64,000 bases of DNA from Kingdonia uniflora (taxonomy: Eukaryota > Streptophyta > Magnoliopsida > Ranunculales > Circaeasteraceae). Shown here in pieces: positions 32,300-45,825 of this stretch. How positions within the stretch are numbered: the stretch's first letter is position 1; every line of letters begins with the position of its first letter. Position numbers and translations under genes: made by a program. The notes beneath the pieces were generated by a model that did no database searches, was not told where the DNA came from, and saw only the letters and a program-made list of their open reading frames with translations. Location: positions 1,225,001 through 1,289,000 of the forward strand of contig JACGCM010001976.1 in assembly GCA_014058105.1 (NCBI GenBank), written 5' to 3'.

Positions 32300-34163
32300 G
32301 AAATTTGGAGGTCCTATAAATTGCCCTTCACTCTTTGATGGTAAAGATTACCCATAGTGGAAAGTTTGAATGGTTGCATTTTTACAATCAATCGAAGAAG
32401 ATGTATAGATTGCTATTGAGGATGGATGGACATACCCTACTATGATTCAAGGCACACCGGGTGTTGCTATTGAGGTCCCTAAACCTAGGAACCAATAGAC
32501 AAAGGAAGAAAATGATGCTACTAGTTATAATTCTGAAGGCCGCAATGTTATCTTTATGGCTATGAGTCAAAGTGAGTTTTGACATATCTCTGCGTTTACC
32601 ACTTCTAAAGAAGCTTGGGACATTATAGTTCGAACTCATGAAGGTGATGATATAGTTAAAGAAAGTAAGCTTCAAATGCTTACTTCACAATTTGAGAATA
32701 TGAGAATGAGTGAAAATGAACCCTTTGACGAGTTTTATGCGAGACTAAGTGATATTGCAAATACTAGTGCCGCATTAGAAGCAGCGTACTCCGATGTTCA
32801 AATTATTCGCAAAGTTCAAAGATCTCTTCCTAAGAGCTTTAGATCCAGACTTGATGCTACCGAGGAAGTACGAGATCTTAAGAAAATGAAACCCGGTACA
32901 TTGGCTGGAAAATTGTGAACGTTTGAACTCGAGATAAAAATGGAAAACCCCGAGAAGAACAAGAGTGTTGCTTTCAAGTCTTCATCTCACTCTTCTTCTT
33001 CTAAGGGTTCCAAAGAGGTTGATCACTCATATATCTCAGATGATGATGAAGGTTCGGATATAGACTCATCAATTGCACTTAATAGTCAACAATTTTAAAA
33101 AATCTTGAGAAAATGTCAATTTTAGAAACAAGAGCAATCGATGAACTATAAACCACGAGCTCATAATCGGGTCAAATCTTATAATCGGCAGGCCAATAAT
33201 GATACTGACCTTAGCCAAGTTTAATGTTATAAATGTCATAAGTTTGGTCATTATACCCATAGCTGTCCTAATAAGAAATCTGGAACAAATCATAAAGCTA
33301 TGAATATCAATGTTACTTGGGATGACAGTGATGATGAATATGATAACAACGAGAGTAATCCCCAAGTAGTTGATAATGGACAATATTGTGCATATCCGGC
33401 ATTTCTTAATTATGGCAATAATAACTTTGACGTTTTTGAACTTGAAAATTCTGATGAAAATCAGAGTAATCAAGAACAAAATGAGTTTAAGGACTCGAAT
33501 CTTGAGGACTTGTATGCTCAGACTCTCGCCAAGTATATGAAACTCGATAAAATTGACAAAGTCTTGAAGGACCAAATTAATATACTTATGTGCAAACTTT
33601 GAGACAAAACTGAGAGTACAAGTCATGAGATAGAGGTACTTGAGAATAAGAAACAAGGCCTTCATGACAAAGTTGTATTTTTAGAAAAAGAAGTTAATGA
33701 TGCAAAGGAGAAAATAAAATCAACTTTAGACAAACTCCATTCGGTCAAGCTTGATGTAGTTCTAATTTAACATAAACTCGAGAAGTTCTATCATGAGGTC
33801 AAAAACATTGATAAAATATTATTTATGGGAAAGACTGATAGTGACAAAAAGGGTCTAGGATATGAAGAATCTTCTTCGAATGCCAAGACTCCTCAAATTA
33901 CAAAGTTTGTGAAAGTTACCGCTTCTACTTTGGTGCCCAAACATAACATGATAGCCACTACTCATAATCATTCCAAACGGGTCTCTTACTCTCAGATTTA
34001 TTATTATAGTATATGTGGTCGAAATAGACATATTGCATCCTACTGTAGATTTGTTGGACCCTATCAACCATATACTCACCCTTTCAATGGATATAGATAT
34101 AATTCTAATATGATTTCTACTAATGTGAAAAGTGAGAATGTGTCTAAATGGTTTGCACAGTGA
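32300..34163 (+). pseudogene. Sirevirus Gag (degenerate)
   Basis: It opens with a copia Gag domain (GGPINCPSLFDGKDYP, then SKEAWDIIVRTHEG and FDEFYARLSDIANTSA). Near 33230 there is an intact zinc knuckle (CYKCHKFGHYTHSC). A long acidic and coiled-coil extension (33300-33760) follows, and a second Cys/His cluster (YYYSICGRNRHIASYC, about 34000). A Gag with this extension is characteristic of Sireviruses. At least ten stops interrupt it, many at former Trp or Gln codons. Confidence 0.8.
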
Positions 34164-34264
34164 AGTACAGGTAGAAGAAATCTTCGAAGCATTTGGATAC
34201 AAAAGATAGATTTGGCACCTCAGATAAGGTGCAATGTTATACTAACTGCTTTAAATACTTTCAA

Positions 34265-37200
34265 GTCAGTTCAATGGTATATGGATAGTGGGTGTTCCCG
34301 TCATATGACTGGTGATGAGTCCAAGCTGAGTCACCTAGAGGATATTCATGGAGGTGATATTATTTTTGGTGATTAGAGCATATCTCCTGTGATAAGAAAG
34401 GGAAAGGTCGAAGGACTTGGTGCTCCAGCACTTGATAATGTTCTCTTGGTTAAGGGGAAGAAGGCAAATCTTCTTAGCATCAGCCAATTATGTGATACAT
34501 ATCAAACTGTTACGTTTTTTAGAGGTGGATGTGATGTGTTGAACTCTCAAGGAACGAGTGATGGATTCTGCTAGAACTGCTGATAACTATTTTTCTATTT
34601 AACAAGAATATATACTGTGTAACAAAGCAAAACTGAGTGATGTCGACTTATGACATCAAAGGTTGGGACATATAAACTTCAATGACTTGTCCAAGATTAC
34701 AAGTAAAGAGCTGATTCGGGGAGTTTCATAGTTAGGAAGATTGAGCAACGTGGTATGCGGTCCTTGCCAAATTAGCAAGCAAATAAAGAACCCTCACAAG
34801 AAGTCCAACAATATTGGTACTACTCGAATTCTTGAGCTAATATACATGGACTTGATGGGTCCTATGAGAACGACATTTTTGGGAGGTAAAAGGTATATTT
34901 TGGTAACGGTGGATGATTTCTCCCGTTATACATGGATAGCGCTTTTGAGAGAGAAGTCTAATCTTTTGAAGAATTCTTTAGTATATCGCTTCGAATCCAA
35001 AATGAGTAAGATTGCTCTATTGATAAAATTTGAAGTGATCATGGAGGCGAGTTTAAGGATATTGGGGTGATTGAGTATTGCACTTCAAATGGGATTAAAC
35101 ATGAATTCTCTACTCCAATCACTCCACAACAAAATGGGATTGCAGAATGGAAGAATAAAGTTCTTCAAGAAATAGGACGAGTTTTACTTTACAACAAGGA
35201 TCTTCCGGCACACTTTTGGGGGAAGGCCATTCATACTGCGTGCTATACTATTATTAGAGTGTATCTACGTCCACTTACTTTAAACACACCCTGTAAACTG
35301 TGGTTTGGAAAGAAGCCGAATGTCAACAACTTCCGGATTTTTGAGAGTAAATGTTTCATCTTTAGAGATCAACATAACATTAAAAAATTTGACTCACGGA
35401 GTGATGAAGGTATTTTATTGGGCTACTCAACAAATAGTAGAACTTTTCTAGTCTACAATTTGAGAACCAATGTGATGATGAATTCTTGTAATGTGGTTGT
35501 GGATGATACTTGCACCATTGGTTCTACAGATTTAAGAGATGATGATAGTACAATGGAAAATCCATAAACATCAACTAGTGATATTCTTACATCGAGCCCT
35601 ACATAAAAGGTTGGTTCTGCTTTGCCTACTCCACCACTTCTAACTCCACCACCCCCTCCTACCCCAAGTGCACCACAACCCGGATGGCATTAAGTTCGTA
35701 AGGATCACTCGCATGTTGATATCATCGGGGATGCTACTTCTCGGGTTCAGACTAGAAGCGAACACCATGAGATGGTGTAGTGTGTTTATTATGTTTCTGT
35801 GATTGAACCAACAACGGTAAAGGAAGCTCTTTCAGATGAATATTTGTTACATGCAATACAAGATAAGCTTCGCCAGTTTCTACGTCAAAATGCTTGGGAT
35901 TAGGTTCTATGTCCTCAAGTACAAATACCATTGGGACTAAATAGGTTTATAAGAACAAATATGACGAACTTGAGAATGTAATTCGAAACAAAGCTAGATT
36001 AGTCGCTCAAGGGTACAATTAAGTAAAAGGGGTTGATACTGCTGATACGTTTGCTTCTATTGCAAGGCTTGAGTCATTCGCTTACTGTTTGTTCTTGCCA
36101 GTAATAAAAAATTTGAGTTATATCAAATGGATATGAGTAGTGCTTTCTAAACGGGCTCTTAGAGGAAGAAGTGTATGTGGCCTAACCAAAAGGGTTTGAG
36201 GATCCTCATCATCCCGATCATGTATTCTACTTAAAGAAGGTTCTTTACGGTTTGAAGCAAACTCCTCACGCATGGTATGAACGACTCTCCAATTTTCTCT
36301 TAGCCAAGGGTTTTGTTAGAGGGGGAGTTGATAAAATGTTATTTATCCAGCGGAAGGGAGGCGCGAAGCTCGTTGCACAGGTATATGTAGATGATATTGT
36401 ATTGGGCTGTACTTTGAGTTCATTAACCATTTCTTTTGCAGCTTTAATGAAAAGTAAATTTGAGATGAGCATGGTTGGGGTAACTTACTTCTTAGGTCTC
36501 CTAATACGTCAAGTTGAGAAAGGAATGTTTATTTCTTAATCTACGTATGTCAGGGATCTTGTGAAGATGTTTGGTCTCTCTTCTGTAAAGCATGCCAGGA
36601 CACCCATGAGCGCCACTACAACGTTAAGTAAGGACTCGACAGGTAAGGATGTTGATCAAAAGATGTATAGAAGTATGATAGGTAGTTTATTTTATCTTAC
36701 TACTACTCGTCTTGATATTATGTTTAGTATATGCATTTTTGCTCGTTATCAAGGTAATCCTAAAGAATCCCATTTACAGGATGTTAAATGTATTATTCGT
36801 TATGTATGTGGGACTTCTGATTTTGGTTTATGGTACTCACATGATACAACTTCTGAGGTTATTAGGTATTCCGATGCAGATTGGGCATGTAATGCAGATG
36901 ATATGAAGAGTACTTCAGGTAGATGTTATTATATTGGGAATGATCTTGTGGTTTGGCAAAGCAAGAAGCATAATTGTATTTCTCAATCTACAGCAGAGGC
37001 GGAGTATATTATTGCGGGTAATTGTTGCACTCAATTGATTTGGATGAAATAAATGGTGCATGACTATAGAATAGTCCAAGGGGTGATGCCAGTTTATTGT
37101 GATAATACAAGTGCGATCAACATCTCCAAGAATCCTGAACAACATTCTAGAACCAAGCACATCGACATTCGCTTCCACTTCATCCGTGATCTTGTTGAGC

Positions 37201-37325
37201 GCAAGATAGTCAGTGTTGAGTATGTTCCTATAGGGAGTCAATTAGCCAATTTTTTCACCAAGCTGTTAGATGCTATGGGGTTTGAGCTTTTAAGATGGTC
37301 AATTGGTGTCTGTTTTATTGATTAG
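34265..37325 (+). pseudogene. Sirevirus Pol: PR-IN-RT-RH (degenerate)
   Basis: Protease DSGCSRHMTG (about 34285); integrase zinc region (GHINFNDLSK, CGPCQISK near 34755); core YMDLMGP and ITPQQNGIAEWKNK (35116 on, catalytic Glu replaced in the EWKN context); RT LYGLKQTPHAWYERL and VYVDDIVLG (about 36380); RNase H YSDADWAC, SQSTAEAEYI and CDNTSAI (36867-37120), ending at 37325. Stops and frameshifts lie between most blocks, including a stop at 37050 inside RNase H. The order IN before RT confirms copia. Confidence 0.85.
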
Positions 37326-39541
37326 GTATGTCTCTTACTTCCTCTTTATACTCTTTTGTTAGATTTTTACGGTGATATATGCTTGGTCATATACGTTTTC
37401 TAATTCAGTGTTAGGACAGTTCAGTATAATGTTTACTTAGATTTGATTTCTTTCACGGCAGTTAACTAACTCATGCTAAGATAGTTAAGCACTTATTCAT
37501 ATTATACATTAGGATACATGTAGAGACTTCGTATGTGAGGATCTGACCTTATTTATGAGCTTCGAGTGTTATGACATTTACTTTTCTTTTTGATCTTGTT
37601 GTTTGTAATCTCGTTTCGTTTCCTTTCCTAATTGTCAAATGGTACCATCAAAGTCGAGTTATACTAGTAAAACCTTCCTATTTTTATTCGAGGCAAAAAA
37701 GTGGATGTGTCCAACCAAAGATATGATAATAGGCATTTTTTTTCTTCTCCCGTTTTTGGCCTTCGTTATTTCTAACCTTATTTTTATCTATTTGCAGCCT
37801 ATTGTGCTTTAAAATATGTCCTTTTATTTCTTTTCCAAAATTATTTATTCTTTTACCCATTTGTTCTGAGACTTTTCAGTAAAACAAAAACAAAAACAAA
37901 AAAAAGTGTAATTTTTGGGGGAAGATGAAGAGAAGAATACAAATGAGTCCCCAAATGACTTTGTATTATCTCAATAAAAAAAGGGGGGGATGTGAAGAGG
38001 TATGTTTGTTTGTGTACTTCATAAGAAAGATGACAACAAAAGGTGAATTTGCGTTCAAGAAAAGCAGAGAAGTAGTGTAACTGGAGTCTCAGAATGCCAG
38101 AAAAAACACCTACTCCATCATATGCCTACCCGTGCCTACATTACACCTTATTTAAAGACCTATTTGATATTGAGTTCAGCTTAGTCAATATTAGTGGAGA
38201 TTGGAGATAGGGAATCTAAATTAGTATAAACTTAACACAATTAGTAAAAAATGGGCTTCCTTTCCATGAGATCTTCCAGATCACAGTACTTCATTTTTTT
38301 CTGATGAAATATTATTTTTATTGCGTTAAATTCATATTCATATTTCACATAGAGTGTTAGCTAGTCAATTCTCAGTGATTTTGAGTGACCACCATGAGAG
38401 GCTAAGTTGAAACAACTTTCATTATAGTGTCTTATTTTTAGTTATTAGGTCTGTTGAATGCATGGTACTATTTTACGTTGACTACGCACATACACACTCT
38501 GAGTAAATACTTATTCTGATTGGTTTTTCTATTGAATGATTTCCTATCTGATATTCAAATAGCCTGTGATTAGTCTCTCTTGTAGAGTAGACAAGTGGAG
38601 TATTGCTTACTTATTATTTATTCTTTCGATTTTGTTTTTTTTGTAGAGTTCCGTTTCGTTTTATCTCTATTTAAAAAAAAAACAAAAAAAAAACAAAAAA
38701 GATTTCTGTTCCAATAAATTTTTTCTTATTCGAATATTTTGCCTCAGTGCAAATTTTATTCGAATAGATTTCTTGGTTTATTCGAATAATTTTCTTCAGT
38801 TTGTTTTTCGAATAACTTTTATTCGAATTTTTTTATTTTATTCGAATATTTTTCTGCAGTGTCTTTTTTATTCGAATACAATTTTTATTTTCTTAGAATA
38901 TATTTCTCGTATTATGTTTTTTTACAAAACCAATTTTTTTTCTTTCTTCACCCTCTCTCTATTTGTTACGACAACAGTTACATAACTTGGCAATGTTTCT
39001 CTCTCTCTTGAATCCTTACAAGTTTGTGATTATTTACTCTAAATATCTTCGTGCTTGCTTCCCTCTCGCTTCTCCATTGTCCAATTTTTTGTTTGGGGGT
39101 TCTAAATTCGAGCACTTCGCCTTGGTAGCTTCGCCTAGGGATTGCATCTCCTCGAATCAAGGGTTGATTTATTATGTTTACATCACTCCTCTCTCTCCTA
39201 CAAGTGTTACATTGTTAATTTGATTGTGATTACGGATTATTGTGGTGTGATTGCTCAATTTTGACTTGAATTCTATGATTGGAGGTGGTTGGCTGCATAC
39301 TGCACTTGGATTGGTATTGATCTGTTTGATTATATGTGATTGTTTTGTGCAATTACTGGGTTTAATTGGTAGGGAACTGGGAGATTGGAGTGTGTTTTGG
39401 TTTCTTGCAGTGATTGAGGTTGTTTTGTTTGGTGATTGCTTACTTGCAGTGGTGAAGAATTGGTGGCTGGGCTTGATTGGGTTCCCCTGCTTAACCATGT
39501 TGGTTAGGTTTGGGGAAGTGGTGGTGTTGTTTTTTCTTGCA
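37326..39541 (+). other. Non-coding spacer of the Sirevirus-type element
   Basis: About 2.2 kb between RNase H and the env-like frame, AT-rich with A-runs (37880-37910, 38670-38700). It contains a dense cluster of TTATTCGAATA motifs at 38725-38880, like those in the LTR. It ends in a strong 3' splice-site-like sequence, TTGTTTTTTCTTGCAG (39527-39542). No gene is visible. Confidence 0.6.
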
Positions 39542-39579
39542 GGTTGAGTGAGTTATTTGTTATTATTTGATAGAGGCTT

Positions 39580-40853
39580 AATGCACGACTTGGTTGCTAT
39601 GGCTAGGGAGAAACGCCCTGAGGCTGCGTCCCCCGTTCACGCTCCAAGCGGTACGGCTAAACGGGGTCGGATAAAGCGAGGAACTGGGACGGGTCCTAGC
39701 AATATTGCCCCTCAAGGTTCTAGTCGAGGAGAAGCAAGTGATGTTGGGGGGTCTCGTACAGGGTTATGAGACAATGACGGGGGGAATTATTGCATGCATC
39801 CTAACCCCCCCCCCCCACCCCACCCCCATTGGTCTACTCCACAATCAGGTTTTAAGTTTAGAAACTATCAGAAGGAGGTATCACTTGATGAGGAGGAGTT
39901 GCGCCAGCATTACCCTGAGATCTTGCAGATTTTTAATATATTCGTTGATTATGGTTGGACTGGGATTATTCGTCCCCAAATATTGTGTTATCCACGCTTG
40001 GTACGACTATTTTATGCTTCTCTCCACGATGTGTAGGGCACGGGAGATGACGAGAGTTTCAGAGTTTCCATTGATGCTTTAGAGCTTTATATTGGGTCGG
40101 ATGACATCTGACATACTTTTGGTCTGGGTGAGTCTACAGTTCCAGATAAGGATCATTCAGAGTGGCCTCCAGTTCATAGTGAGTTTCCTCCCAAGAAGGA
40201 GATGGAGGAGGAGCTTCTTGTCGCGGGGAAGATAAAAGGCCCCTATCTCAGGCGCAAGAATCTGAGCCAAGCACTATGCCCCTTTCATATGGTTGCTCAT
40301 AGGAACATTATTCCCCAATTAGGGAATAAGAATGTTCTGGTAAATAATATGCTTTATTTGGTATATCTTTGCAGTAAGGGGTGCAGTGTTGATTTGGTGC
40401 ATATTATTATACACGAGATGACTCTTACGGCTAACCCGGACTTCAGGCACGGGCTTTATCATACAGCAGGTTTATTTCTCAGCTTCTGATTGGGATGGGG
40501 TATGTTATCCGTGCGGATGAGAAGGCTGACGAGAGGAACGAAGTGATTAATCCTCATTATTGGGGAAAAAGCAAAAATCATATGGTACCTTCTGAGTCAG
40601 AGTCTGAGTTCGAGGAGGGTGCAGAGGACTTGAGGACTGAGGCTGCACCTATTGCAGCTAGGCGAGCTGTTAGGCCCTCTGCTTTCAGGCCTGCTGCTAC
40701 TTCTATGCCTGATGTTTCTATAGCTGCCCATACTGGATTGGTCCCGCATGATTTTGCTTCTATGTACACCTATATGGAGTCTCATTTTGGTAGGCTGGAC
40801 ACTCAGATACAATCTCAGTTTCGGCTCTTCAAGGATGATATAGATCGGCTCTA
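39580..40853 (+). pseudogene. Env-like region of the Sirevirus-type element
   Basis: It starts at ATG 39580 (MHDLVAMAREKRPEAASP), basic and Ser/Gly-rich. After a stop and a C13 run (39806-39818) the frame resumes in two pieces (39842-40035, 40202-40488) with EILQIFNIFVDYGWTGII and FYASLHDV. These resemble the plant-transposon domain found in env-like frames of SIRE-type elements. The C-terminus (DFASMYTYMESHFGRLDTQI) is coiled-coil-like. I see no signal peptide or clear membrane anchor, so an envelope role is only by position. It is broken by several stops. Confidence 0.6.
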
Positions 40854-41470
40854 GACTTCTGTGGACGGATTGAGCAGTATAGTGCGAGGCTCGTCTAGTG
40901 GTCCTCCCGCCGCAGATACAAATGACAGGTCTTAGGTCGTCTGAGACTTTGGGTTTATCTTTTACACTTTAGAGTGATAGTTTTGTGTTTTATCTTTTTA
41001 GTGACTATTTTTAAGTTTGCTCTCTTTATTGCATGTATATTCTATGTGGGAGCTTTATCTGACTTTTTTATGTATTAACAGGTCTTTTTATGCACAGATA
41101 TTCTATCAGGCTTTTGCTATATTATTATTCTATTCCATGATCTTTACTTTTTCATAACTGTTATATATTTTGGCATGTATAATATAATTTTACTTTCCTC
41201 TCTCTTTTTATTTGTTTACCCTTTATTCTTTTGTGTCAAAAATGGGGAGAGATGGTACTTCAGGGAAGTCAGGTAAGTAATTTTTGTCCTCTAAATTCCT
41301 TATTTAGAATATGAACAGGTATGTAATATCATTTGTTTAGTGTACAAGGATTTCAGAGGATATGTTTTTGTGAATGGATATTCAATGAGTCAGTCAGTCC
41401 ATCGAGTTTGTAATTTTCTTTTATTATCTATAGTTCTAGTTTTGACACAAAATGAACCAAAGGGGGAGAT

Positions 41471-42417
41471 TGAAATATCTATTTTAGAGTTTGTTTCATT
41501 TAGTGTCTAGAGTAGATGTCAGCACTATCTCGTGGTTATCCGGCGTTAGTGAGTGCACGTGGAGCAACTACAGCTAGACTGACACTGAACAGGTAAGTGG
41601 GTTTCTAACTCCTTGTTTTAAATGTCAAGCCTTATGTATTTTTACAGAGTATAGAAAAGGTAATAAGTATGTCTTTTTAAGATAACAGAACTTTTATTCG
41701 AATAAAACTTAGAACATTTATATTCGAATAGATTTTATTGTATTCGAATAATATGTCTCAGGCCGTTTTTTATTCGAATAGATTGGTTTAGCCTGATTTG
41801 TATTTGAATACATTTATTTCTATTCGAACAGTGAATGTGATTTATGTTTTCCTACAAAAGACAATTTTCCTTTTTTTAGAACTCAATTTTTTGAGAATCT
41901 TTTATTGAGGGCTTCAGTTTTTAGAGTGTGGAGAGATTACTCTTGAGATATTCAAGAGAGAAGTAAAATACTCAAATCTTGAATCAATCATCATTGATTA
42001 AGAAACTCTAATCATGAATTGAAGAACTTGAGGGATTCAAAATCGGAAGCTTCGACGAGAGATTGGAGCGAGAAGTTAAAATTGATTGCAAAGAGCTTGA
42101 TTGGAAGAAAGGTAACCATGTGATATGTTTATCGAGTCTGTAAGTAATTAAACTCTTGTAATTCTTTTTCAATAGTAAATTGTTTAGCTGTCGAGTGATT
42201 CGACAACCACCTGTGGATTTTTCTCCTGAGAAAGGTTTCTCACATGGTTAAAAATATTTGCCCTTGTATTTATATTTTCAACTGTTTGCTTGACATTAGA
42301 TAATTGAATCAACTTGATTCAGGTTAAACTTAAACTATTAATTCAAATGAATTATGACATATCGATTTAGACCTACAGCAATCGAAATTGGTTAGTCTCA
42401 AGCGTCTAAGAATTTCA
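41471..42417 (+). repeat. 3' LTR of the Sirevirus-type element
   Basis: 947 bp, TGAAATATC...AATTTCA. It has a cluster of TTCGAA palindromes at 41693-41850, including the perfect 16-mer TTTTATTCGAATAAAA (41693-41708). A perfect donor-like ACAGGTAAGT lies near 41589-41598. Confidence 0.9.
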
Positions 42418-44062
42418 CTTATGTCATCGCAAGTTACTGTAACACTTATTTCCATATCTCTCAAATTTGGGAGTGCTTGCAAAAAAAATTGGGATGGTTG
42501 CTTTCTCAATGTTATTTATGAAAAAAAATCTTCCATTTTGCCCCCAACAATTTGATGTAATTAACTTTTGATTTTTTACACGAAGAGAGATTGAGTGAGA
42601 TGAATTCGTCACTATTCCTCATTCAACTTGATAGCGTTGGTTTTAATGGAGAGAGATATGTCAAAGAGAGAGTTGTGAGAGAGAGATAGAGAGACGGACG
42701 GTGGAGGGAGGGAGAGAGAGACATTGAAGAAAGAGGGACGAGAGAGACGAAGAAGTTGATGCGGGGCTGCCTTTGATTTTTTAATTTTTTTAAGTTTTTT
42801 TTGTTCAAAAACCTCGGGTCGCACATTAGAGCATTTCGATGAGTTTGCCATCATTTGCATGGGTGGGCATTATGTCCACCCCATATATTTACCCTGACTT
42901 AAAACTATATATTATGGCTTTTATACCATCAAGTACTTGGTTCTGTACTCATCACCTTCAAGTTATCAAGTATATATATCTCTTATTTGCAGCAAGGCAC
43001 AGCAAGGCTGAAGTGATTCAAGCATATTCTGTAATTTAAAATGAAGAAATGGCTCTTTTTCTTCTACTCTTCAGTCTCACTATGTTCTTGCTCAGAAGAA
43101 ATATCTATTTCCATCTCTCAAGAAGGGAAATGAGAGAATAGTACTAGTAGATGAAGATAGATCAGAATTCAGATAGGCTGACAGACTCACATGCAAGATG
43201 GCCAGTACTAAAAAGACTTATCTGCTGCAACTTCAAACTTTGTTGTGGAACCTTTTGAACTCAGCTCTGCCTCTGCTAGAGACTATTTCTCTTTTAGGTT
43301 TGGAGACATTGTTGCTTTGGACATCTTCACATAGAAAAAAGTAGATGCGAAAGATACATGGCACTGCCACCCCACAAAGACAATGGCATTTGATCATGAG
43401 GGGTCCATTTTAAAAGTAATAAGATTTCTCTCTTTGAGTAATATTTTCTCCCATGCCAACTTTTGAAGGCATGACCATGGGCAAGGTTTAGCTTTAATTA
43501 AAAGAATCACTTTAAAGGACTTTTAATTAATTTCTTTTATATAAATGTTTGGGTTGCATTCATTCATGTCCTTGAAAAAGAAAAAGGTTTTTGTTTGTTT
43601 TGTTGGCTGTTGCCTCTCCTTCTTTTTGTACACAAATTGGGTGGGGGCAAAACAACAACTAAAAGACAGGTGATATCCATGAGATATATATGGTTTTAAG
43701 GTTTTACCAATACAACAAAAACTACAAAGAGGGTATTCAAGATGTTTGGAATATTATTAATGTTATGTGGTGATGACTATGTCTTAGGATAGATTTGTTC
43801 TCTTCTCCCAAACAGATGTAGTAAGTCTTTGACGATGCCTGGATTGCTTGAGACGAGTTGAACCGCGCCTCTTCGGATTTGTCTCAGCCGCTCTCTAGCT
43901 ATCAAATTATAAATGCAGTAACACATTTTTGATTATTACTCGATAATATACATTGAAATCCTACAAATTAATCTTGCACATTAAAACTTTAAATGTAACA
44001 AGTGATGTAAAAAAAGATGCACAGTGTAGTTATGCATGCTTTGGTTAATTAGGATTTGCTTC
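42418..44062. other. Intergenic region with GA-rich tract
   Basis: No gene was recognised. A GA-rich microsatellite-like tract occupies 42648-42760 (GAGAGA runs with GGAGGGAGGGAG). The remainder is AT-rich, with only short chance frames. It ends at the start of a gypsy LTR. Confidence 0.5.
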
Positions 44063-44565
44063 TGATCCGGATATGGGGTGTTTTTTTAACTTTTTGGAAA
44101 GTCTATTCGAATAGACTATAAACACCATGTCTGAGTGTTTTGTTCGAACAGACTTTTAGTCTGTTCGAATATACTTTAGTCTATTCGAATAGACATAAAA
44201 GTCTACTTGAATAAATCCCTTATCTGAGTCATTTGTTCGAACAGATAATTAGTCAGTTCGAATACACTCATTTTTATTCGAGCTGAAAATTGTTCTGTTT
44301 GAACAGAGGTACGATTCAGCTTAAAGTTAGGTCGTGAAAAAGGCATTTTTGGTCCGTCTTGTAACTAGAACTTGTAACCTCCATAAAAGGGCAAGGCAAG
44401 GCAAAGAGAGAAAATCCAAGTTTTTGCAAGAGAGATTTAGGGTTTAAGATAAATTCAATTGAAATCAAGTAATTGAGCAATTGAAACTCTAAATTTTCCC
44501 ACCAATTGTTTGTTCTTCATGTTTATTTCTTCAAATTAGGTTAATCTCAATTCGATTATGGATTA
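44063..44565 (+). repeat. 5' LTR of gypsy element A
   Basis: 503 bp, TGATCC...GGATTA. U3 carries a dense series of TTCGAA palindromes at 44100-44290. The best is a perfect 18-mer, AGTCTATTCGAATAGACT (44100-44117). The TATA-like CATAAAAGGGC follows at about 44382. Confidence 0.88.
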
Positions 44566-44713
44566 AGGGGTATCAATTTTCCAGTAACGATTCTCGGGGA
44601 GATTGTGGTTTCTGGTCAATACATACGACCGACTCAAACAAACGAAGGAGAACCTAGTGAGTCCGTTGAAGATTCATCAGAAACGTACCTCGAAGAAGAA
44701 GACAAATTCGAAG

Positions 44714-45825
44714 ATGTGCGATTCTGAAAATCGACTCACGAAGTTGGAAACAAAAGTTTTTAACATAACAACTATTCTAGTGGAGTTGATAGAGTAATTA
44801 CGTCTTGCAAACTTCGCGAAAACTTCTGCTTCGGCGAAACGGTGAGAGCGCATAAAGAAGAAAGAGGTTGCGGAGGAAGATAGAGACGGGGGTACCGGAA
44901 GTTAGATAGTAATTCTAATGATGCTGAATCCGTCGAGGAGCGATCGGTTACTGGTAAGTCAATGAATCCTATGGGTAATCTTCGTATCGACTTTATGATC
45001 AAAATTCTGGTATTCTACGGTTCAATCGATGCCGAGAAATTGGATAATTGGTCAGATAGATTAGAAACCTATTTTTTTGTTTACTAATATTCCAATGCTC
45101 AGAAAATATATTTTTCTACATTGAAATTCGCAAGTCATGCACTCATGCAGTGGAAGTCCAATCAAAAACATCACGAAGTAGGAAGCTTGAGTTGGAAGGA
45201 GTTCAAGGTGTCAGTGAGGAAGCAATTTTATCCAATTGGCTACGAGCAAGAGAGATGGTTCAAATGGCATAATTTGTACCAAAAGTATGGGCAATCCATA
45301 CAAAAGTTCACTACGGAGTTTCATAATCAAACTTTGATTTTGGACATTGATGTAGACAAGTATGAGGTGTTCATGAATTTACGGGCATTTGTCGGAGTCC
45401 ATTAGAAGGGAGTTGAAGCTCTTTAATATGGAGAATATCGAAGATGCTATCGTAAAAGCAATTGGTATTAAAGGCAAGTACTTGAAGAGTGACAAAAAAG
45501 ACGATAAAAGCAAGTCGGGGTACAAGTCTAGTTAGAAGAATAAGCACAAAGGGGGGGCCAAAGGAGAGGGGTCTTCATCCAAGGGGAATTACTGCAGTCA
45601 TTGCAAGGCAAATGGGCACCTTTCAAATAAATGTTGGAAACTTCACCCGAAGCTTAGGCCAAAGGAGGAGAGGAGTAAGAAAGAGAAATGTGCACTAGCC
45701 ACAACGATTGTTGATCTTCCAGATTTAGATAAGCCAAATCCTAAGCTTACTCTAATATTTAAGCAAACTATGGCTACTGAGGAGGTGAGTCGGGAAGAAC
45801 TTTTCATGTTAGTATTCAAGTAAAA
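44714..45825 (+). pseudogene. Gypsy element A Gag (degenerate)
   Basis: ATG 44714 (MCDSENRLTKLETKV). A Gag core at 45121-45405 contains WKEFKVSVRKQFYPIGYEQERW, shortened here to the recognisable WKEFKV and HNLYQ blocks of the retrotransposon-gag family. A zinc knuckle near 45592 is intact (YCSHCKANGHLSNKC). Several stops precede and follow the core. Confidence 0.8.

Larger units (their letters stand above)
31322..42417 (+). mobile_element. Sirevirus-type Ty1/copia element with env-like region (11.1 kb)
   Basis: LTRs are 31322-32215 and 41471-42417, with flanks CTAAT and CTTAT (4 of 5 bases shared) as the probable target duplication. The primer-binding site is TTGGTATAAGAGC (32217 on). The polypurine tract is ACCAAAGGGGGAGA (41456-41469), a form typical of Sireviruses. 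The order is Gag with long C-terminal extension, PR-IN-RT-RH, a 2.2-kb spacer, an env-like frame, then the 3' LTR. The length and the extra region after pol are as in SIRE-type elements. It carries many stops and is inactive. Confidence 0.88.

Noticed and set aside
39580..40853. True envelope glycoprotein
   Set aside because: No signal peptide, glycosylation-rich ectodomain or membrane anchor is visible; only its position is env-like.
43040..43330. Possible microRNA hairpin or small gene
   Set aside because: I found no known mature miRNA sequence and no convincing long stem; frames are short and unconserved.
44100..44290. TTCGAA motifs as heat-shock elements
   Set aside because: Heat-shock elements need TTC and GAA spaced by two bases; here they abut, so the motif is different.
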